Source: Desulfobulbaceae bacterium DB1
Lineage (GTDB): Bacteria; Desulfobacterota; Desulfobulbia; Desulfobulbales; SURF-16
Assembly (NCBI GenBank): GCA_001914235.1
Contig: MQUF01000003.1
Location: forward strand, 512,225-576,224
Length of the DNA stretch: 64,000 nucleotides
Direction of reading: 5' to 3'
In this document: piece by piece, positions 56,053 to 62,867 of the stretch
Position numbering within the stretch: position 1 is the stretch's first letter
How the letters are laid out: every line of letters starts with the position of its first letter
Made by a program: the position numbers and the translations under genes
Notes under the pieces: generated by a model
Told to the model about the DNA's origin: nothing
The model's database searches: none
What the model saw: only the letters and a program-made list of their open reading frames with translations

Positions 56053-56194
56053 TGCATCAATCAAAAAAAACCATCAGGAAGCGCGACGGATCGACTTATC
56101 GGCCCCATCTGCCGCCGGCTGATACGAACTCAACCACACAATTTTTTTGCCTGCTCGTGAAATGTATGGCAGACAGGATAATCGCGATGGAAAA

Positions 56195-56638
56195 TCAACC
56201 TGGTAATTGTTGCTTTTTTTTTTCCACTGGTTTTTTTTTCTTTTCCTCATCAGCAATCTTTGCCTGACGTTCCGCTACTTTATCCCCGACCCGATGCAAA
56301 CTCCGCGGGACGGACCAGTCAACTCTCGAATTGCACCCATCACATATATCGGGTGGACAATTTCCAACTTCCCAACAGGGGATCAGACTCAACAACTTCT
56401 TCAAGCCCGGAATACTTATCCCCTGATCATGAATCATGGAACGTAAACATTCAATCCAACGAATATCGTTGGGAGAAAACATCCGCCGTGATCCTCGATG
56501 GGCAGGTTTTATCAATCCTTCGGCCTCGTATATACGAAGCGTTCTCGGATGGACATTGAGCAACTTCGCCGCGACCCCGATCGGGTAAATCGGCAAATCA
56601 GGCCGCAAGGGCTGAATATCAGTCTTCTTCCTGGCCAT
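56195..56638 (-). CDS. MerR-family regulator B with C-terminal CW cysteine cluster
   Basis: 147 residues from the ATG at 56638 (AAAGGAG seven bases upstream). HTH: YPIGVAAKLLNVHPRTLRIYEAEGLIKPAHRG; wing and helix RMFSPNDIRWIECLRSM and ISIPGLKKLLSL; then PCWEVGNCPPDICDGC and a lysine-rich coiled tail. It is a paralogue of regulator A and lies at the same distance (98 nt) from the NrfD-B stop codon. The tail and the extra N-terminus are absent from A, so the effector or partner may differ. Confidence 0.88.
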   Translation of the reverse strand: MARKKTDIQPLRPDLPIYPIGVAAKLLNVHPRTLRIYEAEGLIKPAHRGSRRMFSPNDIRWIECLRSMIHDQGISIPGLKKLLSLIPCWEVGNCPPDICDGCNSRVDWSVPRSLHRVGDKVAERQAKIADEEKKKKPVEKKKQQLPG

Positions 56639-56736
56639 TATCATCTCCTTTGACTCTTTGTCCCATTCATGATTTGCACCCGGACCAAGGGAAAGGAACA
56701 AACCTCTCCCCCCGCCCGTCTTCAACAAATCACTCA

Positions 56737-57933
56737 TTAATGATCCTCGGACAAATGCCCTTTGAACAGACGCTCGCCCATCAGAAAACCCATGGCGCAC
56801 AGTGACATGCCGCCGACAACCACCATGATTTCATGAAGGCTTGGGGTGTAGGCCCAGAGGTGGGGCTGACCGACTATACCCATCTCATGAAGCTGGGGGA
56901 CAATCATGCCCACGACGACCAGGTCGAAACGCATGAAGAAGATGCCGATCACACTTGATACGGATGCAACAAAGAGGGCGGTAAGATTTTTGGCCCTTAC
57001 CGCGAGAATGATGCAAAAGGGAATAACCATACCCATCATGACTTCAGCGATCCAGAAATTCACCGCATACGGACCGCTCAGGATTGCCTGCATAGCCTCA
57101 TATTTTCCCGGGGGCTGACCGCTGACACCGGAGATAATTTTCCAGCAGGTGAAAAACATGATAACAGTCATCAACAAAGCGCCGAGTTTGGCGGTTGACT
57201 GCAGTGAAGACTCAAGAGCCGGGCTCATCTTCCAGCCATTGGCCTTATAACCGATCCAGTGGAAGAAAATAACCGCCGCACAACCGGACATCATTGCCGA
57301 GGTGATGAAATAAATGGGCATATAGGGTCCGTGCCAGAACTCGCGACCATTGAGCAGTCCGAATACGGCGCCGAGGTTACTGTGAGCCGCGACACCGGCA
57401 ACAACGCCCATCAAACCCAGGTACCCGGCATATTTGTGCTTGCCGGCCTGCAGCAAGGCAAATTCAATCAGCATAAAGAAAAGATAGGCGCCGTAGAGGG
57501 TGCCCATCCACCAGATGTTGGAGGTCAGGTTCGGAGAAATAACGTTGTAGATGGCCATTCTCCAGGGATTCTCTATCTCGAAAGCAATTACGAGAAAACC
57601 GGCGATAATGGTGGTGATGGCCATAAAAACCGAACGCTTGGCAATCGGCTTGAACGCCTCGACATTAAAAACATGACCAATTGAAGAAACAAGACAAAGA
57701 CCGGTTGAGGTGACGACAAAGAAAACGTAGGTGGCGATCAGCAGCCCCCACGGCACTTCACGGGTAACATTGTATGCATTGTGGTATCCCTGAAAAAAGG
57801 CATGCACGCCAAAAGAAATACCTACCAAAGTAAGCAGTCCGAACACTGCCACCGCAGCGTTGTAACCGCTTGAGGATTTCACGGTAAGGCCTTCACCCTC
57901 CTGGGGAAGAACTTGAGCTAATATATTGTTCAT
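56737..57933 (-). CDS. NrfD/PsrC-type quinone-interacting membrane subunit B
   Basis: 398 residues from the ATG at 57933 (AAGGAG). About ten TM helices; the core agrees with paralogue A: REVPWGLLIATYVFFVVTSTGLCLVSSIGH, AFEIENPWRMAIYN and NIWWMGTLYGAYLFFMLIEFALL. Both copies keep the same order of charged residues in TM loops. It probably takes electrons from, or gives them to, the menaquinone pool, with the ferredoxin at 52.4-53.2 kb or one encoded elsewhere. Difference in promoter type suggests the two copies work under different conditions. Confidence 0.9.
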   Translation of the reverse strand: MNNILAQVLPQEGEGLTVKSSSGYNAAVAVFGLLTLVGISFGVHAFFQGYHNAYNVTREVPWGLLIATYVFFVVTSTGLCLVSSIGHVFNVEAFKPIAKRSVFMAITTIIAGFLVIAFEIENPWRMAIYNVISPNLTSNIWWMGTLYGAYLFFMLIEFALLQAGKHKYAGYLGLMGVVAGVAAHSNLGAVFGLLNGREFWHGPYMPIYFITSAMMSGCAAVIFFHWIGYKANGWKMSPALESSLQSTAKLGALLMTVIMFFTCWKIISGVSGQPPGKYEAMQAILSGPYAVNFWIAEVMMGMVIPFCIILAVRAKNLTALFVASVSSVIGIFFMRFDLVVVGMIVPQLHEMGIVGQPHLWAYTPSLHEIMVVVGGMSLCAMGFLMGERLFKGHLSEDH

Positions 57934-57990
57934 TGGTTTCACTCCTTCGATTTTATTAATGGATCTCAAGGACAATCAATAAAACAGTGA

Positions 57991-58107
57991 CTAGGAAAAA
58001 TCACTTTCTTCACGTACCGCACGAAGCACAGGTCTGACCTTGAGATCAAAAACCGTATGGAGCGAAGCGCAACCTAGCCAAAAAACGAGAAATAGTATGC
58101 CGTCCAT
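57991..58107 (-). CDS. 38-residue membrane miniprotein, module B
   Basis: An ATG at 58107 has AAGGAG six bases upstream and opens a 38-codon frame: MDGILFLVFWLGCASLHTVF then a basic/acidic tail DLKVRPVLRAVREE. One hydrophobic segment with a Cys near its end could be a membrane span or lipobox-like motif (LGCAS). It ends 57 nt before the NrfD-B start, the position taken in module A by the 75-residue membrane protein. It is too short for usual gene callers; reality rests on the ribosome site, position and composition. Confidence 0.6.
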   Translation of the reverse strand: MDGILFLVFWLGCASLHTVFDLKVRPVLRAVREESDFS

Positions 58108-58300
58108 TTGCTTCTCCTTATTCACAAAAAAGGGGCCGAGCCCGTAAAAACTTTTTTTCTCTCTCCTTCCGGGACAAATTGGCGGATCGGAACCGGAAAG
58201 CCATCACAACTCTGTCTTTGCACCTCCTTTTCAGTGTAGAAATTTATTCCGTAAAAACCTTATAACCAACGCATCAAAAAAACGTTTATCTTTTATGCCA

Positions 58301-58329
58301 AATTTAAAACGGTACATTTGCATTGTCAA
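58301..58329 (-). promoter_or_regulatory. Candidate sigma-70 promoter for NrfD module B
   Basis: On the minus strand, TTGACA (58329-58324), 17-nt spacer, TAAATT (58306-58301). It would start a transcript of about 190 nt before the 38-residue gene. A short GGGC-TCG-GCCC stem followed by T residues (58130-58146) lies just before that gene and could attenuate. No sigma-54 element of correct spacing is seen here. Confidence 0.55.
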
Positions 58330-58506
58330 GAAAAAATATCATCGCAATTACAATTTAAACTACAAATCAAGCGATCAATTTACGCCCAAAAACACTCAAA
58401 TTAAAATTTTTACTAAAATTAATGAAACAATTCAAGGTAGTTAAAGAACAAGCCGCACTAAAAAAACCACAAACCACACACCGCACTTCACGCCCATACT
58501 TTTGCC

Positions 58507-58559
58507 AATATCGCGCAATTTGCGCCCATATCCACACCAACAAGGGCGCGAATTGCGCC
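58507..58559. promoter_or_regulatory. Two GC-rich dyads upstream of module B (candidate operators)
   Basis: The first, aatatcgcgcaatttgcgcc (58507 onward), contains the perfect dyad GCGCAA-T-TTGCGC and resembles the element at 51371 upstream of module A. The second, GGCGCGAATTGCGCC (58545-58559), is a near-perfect palindrome two turns further. They lie about 180-230 nt upstream of the proposed promoter. The 300-nt AT-rich remainder of the gap shows no gene. Confidence 0.5.
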
Positions 58560-58740
58560 AACAAGGTCAATTGAAGCGACCTGTCCCCCAAAACAAGTCA
58601 AACAGATAACTCATTAAAACTAAACAAGAAAATCAGAATAACAAAAAAATACCAAACAAACCAGCGACGATGGCATCATGTCTGCATTAACAAAAACCAT
58701 CTTGCTCAACAAATAAGCCAAAGCGAGAAAACTTCTCCTA

Positions 58741-58772
58741 ATTGATCCCAGGGTGGCGGCCCTGGGATCAAT
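58741..58772. repeat. Perfect 13-bp inverted repeat upstream of ftsH
   Basis: ATTGATCCCAGGG (58741-58753) and its exact complement (58760-58772) flank TGGCGG. There is no T-run, so it is not a usual terminator; on RNA it would form a very stable stem. Together with the next two terminators it occupies a 950-nt gap without protein-coding genes. Confidence 0.85.
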
Positions 58773-58830
58773 CAAAATTCACAGTTTATACACCGAACCA
58801 AAACAAAAAACAACCCGACACTTCCATATA

Positions 58831-58860
58831 AAAGCCTGCGCCCAGCGCGGGCTTTTTTCT
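58831..58860 (+). terminator. Intrinsic terminator in the ftsH upstream region
   Basis: AGCCTGCGC-CCA-GCGCGGGCT followed by six T residues, reading on the plus strand. No plus-strand gene ends within the preceding 2.9 kb (the last is the activator at 55916, which has its own terminator), so the terminated transcript must be a non-coding RNA or an antisense transcript of the NrfD-B leader. Confidence 0.7.
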
Positions 58861-58939
58861 TTTTCAGCAGCCACCATCCCTTTCTCCATCCGGCAACCAT
58901 TCGCTCCTTTACCTTTTACCAAACTTGTGGTTATATCTG

Positions 58940-59018
58940 ATAAAAATGAGTGGAATCCTCTCCGGGGCAATCCGCTCTTACTAAAAAACTCAGGCGCACA
59001 TTGCGCCCTGTTTTTTTG
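58940..59018 (+). ncRNA. Candidate small RNA ending at a terminator just before ftsH
   Basis: A stem GAGTGGA/TCCGCTC carries a loop with the C/U-rich CCTCTCC, followed by an A-rich single strand and a terminator (CAGGCGCA-TTGCGCCCTG, T7 at 59011-59017). C-rich hairpin loops that pair with Shine-Dalgarno sequences are known in several bacterial small RNAs. The start is a guess; the promoter is not clear (an extended -10-like 'tgataaaaat' at 58938-58947). It could equally be an attenuated ftsH leader. Confidence 0.4.
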
Positions 59019-59052
59019 TTTACCGCGAAACCAATCATCCAGGAGGCTTTCA

Positions 59053-60837
59053 TTGAAGTATTTTTACAAGAACCTTTCCATCTGGCTTATTGTGGGGATT
59101 ATCGGCATCGTGATTATCAATGTTGTCAAGCAACAGCCCGATAACGTCAATCACGTCACCTACACGGACTTCCTGAAAAAGGTGGACAAAGGCCTTATCA
59201 GTGACATCAGGCTTGAAGGGAACACCATCTCCTGGACCGATTCCAATGGGGAGATGTTCAAAAGCGTTTCTCCGGATAACCCTGAAACCATCAAACCGCT
59301 GCTTAAACCAGGTATCAACATCGAGGTGCAGGAATCAAAAAAGCCCCACTGGTTTTTCCAGACCTTCCTTTCCTGGGTTCCCTTCCTGCTCATTATCGTT
59401 CTCTGGTTTTTCTTCATGCAGCAAGGCGGCAATAAAGGCGGCGGCAACAAGGCGATGGCTTTCGGCAAGAGCAAGGCCCGTCTCATAGACGGTCAGGAGT
59501 CAAAAATCAAATTCAAGGATGTTGCCGGGGTCGACGAAGCCAAGGAAGAGCTCGTGGAGATTGTCGATTTCCTCAAAAGTCCCCATAAATTTACCGAGGC
59601 CGGCGCGCGCATTCCAACCGGCGTCCTTCTTTATGGAGAACCGGGTACGGGAAAAACCTTGCTGGCCAAGGCGATTGCCGGGGAAGCAGGTGTCCCATTT
59701 TTTTCCATCAGCGGTTCGAACTTTGTTGAAATGTATGTTGGTATCGGCGCTTCCCGGGTCAGGGATTTATTTAATGAAGGGAAGAAAAAAGCGCCTTGCA
59801 TTATTTTCATCGATGAAATCGACGCCGTCGGCCGACACCGGAGCGCAGGCGGCGGGGGTGGCAATGACGAACGCGAACAGACCTTGAATCAGCTTCTTGT
59901 CGAAATGGATGGTTTTGAACCGAACGATGCGGTAATCATCATCGCCGCCACCAACCGGCAGGATATTCTCGACCCCGCCCTTCTCCGGCCGGGACGTTTT
60001 GATCGTCAAGTCATGGTCCCGGTTCCCGACGTGGGCGGCCGCGAACAGATACTGCGGGTTCATGCCCAGAAAATCAAGGCGGACGCGGATGTTGACTGGA
60101 AGCTTGTGGCCAAAAGCACTCCCGGCTTCTCCGGCGCGGAGCTTGCCAATATGATTAATGAGGCAGCCCTCATGGTGGCAAGGAAAGACGACGGCAGCAA
60201 GGTGACCATGGAGGTCATTGAAAAGGCCAAGGACAAGGTCATGATGGGCGCGGAAAGAAGAAGCCTGATTATCACGGAAAAGGAGAAGAAAATCACGGCG
60301 GTGCATGAAGCCGGTCACGCCCTGGTCGCCTGGATGCTTCCAGGAGCCGATCCGGTGCACAAGGTCACCATCATTCCCCGGGGGAAAGCCCTGGGACTCA
60401 CCATGCAGCTTCCGGAGGAAGAAAAACTGTCTCATTCCAAATCATATCTCTTCACCACCCTCTGCATCCTGCTGGGCGGCCGCATTGCCGAAGAAATCGA
60501 GTTCGGTGACATCACAACCGGGGCGGGCAACGATATTGATCGCGTCTCCGATCTGGCCCGGAAAATGGTATGCGAATGGGGGATGAGCGAGGAAATCGGA
60601 ACAATTACCTTCAAGGCGTCCAGTCCTGCCGCGGGTCAGCCGGGACCCATTATCAGCGAGACAACCGCTGTCAAAATCGACAGCGCCGTCAAGTCGCTGA
60701 TCGCCTCGGCCTATGACAAGGCAAAGGAGATTCTGACCGAACACAAGAATGTTCTCGATGCACTCTCCCAGGCACTTCTTGACCATGAAACAATCAACAC
60801 CGCAGATATCAGACAAATTGTCGAGAAAAACAGCTAA
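59053..60837 (+). CDS. ftsH: ATP-dependent zinc metalloprotease FtsH
   Basis: 594 residues from a TTG at 59053, chosen because AGGAGG lies eight bases upstream; the ATG-like upstream frame to 58753 covers the terminator region and is not coding. TM1 ([18 protein letters not shown]), a periplasmic domain, TM2 ([18 protein letters not shown]), a Gly-rich hinge, an AAA+ domain ([49 protein letters not shown]) and a zinc protease ([10 protein letters not shown]). It degrades unneeded or damaged membrane proteins and, in many bacteria, RpoH, whose gene is at 24.3 kb. Confidence 0.96.
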   Translation: MKYFYKNLSIWLIVGIIGIVIINVVKQQPDNVNHVTYTDFLKKVDKGLISDIRLEGNTISWTDSNGEMFKSVSPDNPETIKPLLKPGINIEVQESKKPHWFFQTFLSWVPFLLIIVLWFFFMQQGGNKGGGNKAMAFGKSKARLIDGQESKIKFKDVAGVDEAKEELVEIVDFLKSPHKFTEAGARIPTGVLLYGEPGTGKTLLAKAIAGEAGVPFFSISGSNFVEMYVGIGASRVRDLFNEGKKKAPCIIFIDEIDAVGRHRSAGGGGGNDEREQTLNQLLVEMDGFEPNDAVIIIAATNRQDILDPALLRPGRFDRQVMVPVPDVGGREQILRVHAQKIKADADVDWKLVAKSTPGFSGAELANMINEAALMVARKDDGSKVTMEVIEKAKDKVMMGAERRSLIITEKEKKITAVHEAGHALVAWMLPGADPVHKVTIIPRGKALGLTMQLPEEEKLSHSKSYLFTTLCILLGGRIAEEIEFGDITTGAGNDIDRVSDLARKMVCEWGMSEEIGTITFKASSPAAGQPGPIISETTAVKIDSAVKSLIASAYDKAKEILTEHKNVLDALSQALLDHETINTADIRQIVEKNS

Positions 60838-60844
60838 ACGGCTC

Positions 60845-60873
60845 TTGACGTCTTCCTTCTTCATGTGCTAAAA
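60845..60873 (+). promoter_or_regulatory. Promoter of tRNA-Lys
   Basis: TTGACG at 60845-60850, 17-nt spacer, CTAAAA at 60868-60873 preceded by TGTG (extended -10). It lies 20 nt before the tRNA and after the ftsH stop codon. Confidence 0.55.
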
Positions 60874-60893
60874 GGGTATCCACGGAAAGCACA

Positions 60894-60969
60894 GGGCCGT
60901 TAGCTCAATCGGTAGAGCATCTGACTCTTAATCAGCAGGTCCCCGGTTCGATCCCGGGACGGCCCACCA
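60894..60969 (+). tRNA. tRNA-Lys(CTT)
   Basis: A full 76-nt cloverleaf: acceptor GGGCCGT/ACGGCCC, D arm GCTC/GAGC with loop AATCGGTA, anticodon loop CTCTTAA (anticodon CTT), T arm GTTCGATC, and an encoded CCA end. One mismatch in the anticodon stem (position 27-43) is common for this tRNA. It decodes AAG. Confidence 0.97.
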
Positions 60970-60978
60970 AGCAAATTC

Positions 60979-61016
60979 AAGCACTTATCTCTTTACGAGG
61001 TAGGTGCTTTTTTTGT
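60979..61016 (+). terminator. Terminator downstream of tRNA-Lys
   Basis: AAGCACTTATCTC pairs with GAGGTAGGTGCTT (two G-U pairs) around TTTAC, followed by a T-run from 61008. Confidence 0.75.
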
Positions 61017-61055
61017 TGTTTTTTCTTTTTGTCCCCACTCTGTCCCCACTTTTTT
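60993..61055 (-). pseudogene. Possible C-terminal remnant of a tyrosine integrase beside tRNA-Lys
   Basis: Read on the minus strand, the 20 codons up to a TAA at about 60993 spell KVGTEWGQKEKTTKKAPTS, a type of tail commonly seen in phage and island integrases (GTxWGQ pattern), and the stop falls within the tRNA terminator. An in-frame TGA occurs just upstream. Short length leaves this open to chance. Confidence 0.3.
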
Positions 61056-61070
61056 TCTTCACGGCACAAA

Positions 61071-61104
61071 AAAAGCGGCACCCACTCCAAGGTGGACACC
61101 GCTT
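61071..61104 (-). terminator. Terminator after the zinc-ribbon membrane protein gene
   Basis: On the minus strand AAGCGGTGTCCAC and GTGGGTGCCGCTT form an imperfect stem, followed by T7. A sequence relative, with the shared stretch CCAAGGTGGRCAC, occurs at 61187-61211 and would also form a stem; the pair looks like a small duplication. Confidence 0.65.
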
Positions 61105-61235
61105 GAAAACAACCGTCAATTTTCAGCAAATCAAGCCGGGCAGCAATCAGGCAGACAATTCACCTTTAAAAAACCCAGGCAAACCGCCCAAGGTGGGCAC
61201 TGCTTGCTGTAAATGGCAACCCACAGTCTTAAAAA

Positions 61236-61967
61236 TCATCGTTCTATAGATGTATCAATTCGCTCGGTATAAACATCTGCATACGCTAATTTTTCCTTAG
61301 ATGTCATATCGAAAATAATTAATGTCAAGTTGGGTTTTTCTCCTCTTTCTTTCGCTAATGCACGAAAAAAGATTCCAGCCTGTCTGCAAAATTGCTCTTT
61401 TTCTTGATGCATCATAGAGTTCCATAATTTTGGTTCGGTATTTAGAAAAACAAAAGAGCTTTGTGAAGTATATGAAACATACCCCTTGCTGCCTAAAGAA
61501 GCCATGATAGCGGCTGCTTGTATTTCTTCATCGGACAACTTTTTAACATCTGATATGGGCTTTGATTCTGGAATATTGCTGATTGCGGGGGATGCCGTTT
61601 TTTGTGGTGAGGGCGAGTCTTTATGGTCAACCTTTAAATATTTATTAATGGCGGGAACGATAAAGACCCAAAAAATGAGAATAAAAAGAAGCAATTTGTA
61701 GGGAATTTTTTGTTTCTTTTTCCCCTGTTCAGGGGCAGGGTTCGAAGGAACTGCAGGCTTGAATGTGGCTGGATTTACCCCGCATGTCCGGCACAAGCCA
61801 TTTTCATCAATTGTCCCGGTGCATGTTCCATCAGGACAACAAACACGCTTTGTCTCTGGTTCTGGTGGGTCATTTCCAACGGGGGCCATCGGCATCCCAC
61901 AATGAGGGCAGGAACTTGCAAAGGTTGATACATCATTCCCGCATTCTGCGCATTTCACCAGAGCCAT
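61236..61967 (-). CDS. Zinc-ribbon membrane protein of unknown function
   Basis: 243 residues from the ATG at 61967. N-terminal double zinc ribbon (CAECGNDVSTFASSCPHCGMPM, then CCPDGTCTGTIDENGLCRTC), a linker, one TM segment (IPYKLLLFILIFWVFIVPAI) and a C-terminal soluble domain (SDEEIQAAAIMASLGSKG to the end). It lies between tRNA-Lys and an IS21-like element, in a region with lower GC than its neighbours, so it may be acquired cargo. No enzyme motif is recognised. Confidence 0.75.
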   Translation of the reverse strand: MALVKCAECGNDVSTFASSCPHCGMPMAPVGNDPPEPETKRVCCPDGTCTGTIDENGLCRTCGVNPATFKPAVPSNPAPEQGKKKQKIPYKLLLFILIFWVFIVPAINKYLKVDHKDSPSPQKTASPAISNIPESKPISDVKKLSDEEIQAAAIMASLGSKGYVSYTSQSSFVFLNTEPKLWNSMMHQEKEQFCRQAGIFFRALAKERGEKPNLTLIIFDMTSKEKLAYADVYTERIDTSIER

Positions 61968-62070
61968 AAAGTCACCCAAAGCAACAAGTTATGTAAATCG
62001 ATATCACGGACACATAGAGGGTGTAAAATAGTTTGTGTAAATGGCTATGACTGAGTAAGTCATGTCAATC

Positions 62071-62115
62071 GGCATTGAAAATTGACCCACCATCGGCGTT
62101 CAAAATTGACCCACC
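62071..62115. repeat. Tandem 21-nt terminal repeats of the IS21-like element
   Basis: GGCATTGAAAATTGACCCACC (62071-62091) and a copy differing at two positions (62095-62115) have a 24-nt period. IS21-family ends commonly bear such repeated transposase sites. Confidence 0.85.
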
Positions 62116-62129
62116 TCAGGCAGTAGTTT

Positions 62130-62867
62130 TCAGTTATTGATTCTTGTTTTGATTCTCCAACTTTCGTTGCCGGTTTCGATTATTTCGCAGTGATGCGTGA
62201 CCCTATCCAAGAGAGCGGTGGTCATTTTGCCGTCGCCGAAGACTTGGGGCCATTCTCCGAAGGTCAGGTTGGTGGTAATGATCAGTGAAGTCCGCTCGTA
62301 AAGCTTCGAGATCAGGTGGAACAAGAACTGTCCACCACTCTTGGAGAATGGCAGGTAGCCCAGTTCATCGAGCACAACCAGGTCATGTCTGCCCAAGAGT
62401 TCCACCAACCGGCCTCCCCGGTTATTGAGCTTCTCCTGCTCCAGTTGATTCACCAGGTCAAGCACATTGTAGAATCTGGCTTTCCTGCCATTTCTGATGC
62501 TTTGCCTGGCAATGGCAATGGCCAGATGCGTTTTGCCGGTGCCGGTGCCGCCAACCATGATGACGTTGGTGTGATCAGAGAGAAAGCTGCCACCATAAAG
62601 GCTGCGTACCTGCATCTCGCTGACCGGGGTTGCCGTGAAGTCGAACCGGTCCAGATCCTTGTCTACAGGGAACTTCGCCAGACCCATACGATAACGGATG
62701 CTTCTGACCTGCCGCTCCGCCAACTCCGCCTCCAGGAGATCACAGAGTATCTTGTCGGGTGTCGCCCTGCTCTTGATGCCCGAGGCCAGTATCTCGTCAA
62801 AGGTGTCCTTCATCCCGTACAGCCCAATGGCTCCGATTGCCTCCATTATCCGGTCACGTAGTACCAT
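62130..62867 (-). CDS. istB: IstB-like ATPase of the IS21-family element
   Basis: 245 residues from the ATG at 62867, GGAGG six bases upstream. AAA+ motifs: [15 protein letters not shown] (Walker A), [12 protein letters not shown] (Walker B) and the sensor region [25 protein letters not shown]. IstB forms decamers that remodel target DNA and help the transposase IstA insert. The start overlaps the istA end by 14 nt. It appears complete. Confidence 0.95.
   Translation of the reverse strand: MVLRDRIMEAIGAIGLYGMKDTFDEILASGIKSRATPDKILCDLLEAELAERQVRSIRYRMGLAKFPVDKDLDRFDFTATPVSEMQVRSLYGGSFLSDHTNVIMVGGTGTGKTHLAIAIARQSIRNGRKARFYNVLDLVNQLEQEKLNNRGGRLVELLGRHDLVVLDELGYLPFSKSGGQFLFHLISKLYERTSLIITTNLTFGEWPQVFGDGKMTTALLDRVTHHCEIIETGNESWRIKTRINN

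Noticed and set aside
58367-58591. 74-codon minus-strand frame upstream of module B
   Set aside because: Low-complexity sequence with Leu/Phe runs, no ribosome site; it overlaps the dyads that look like operators.
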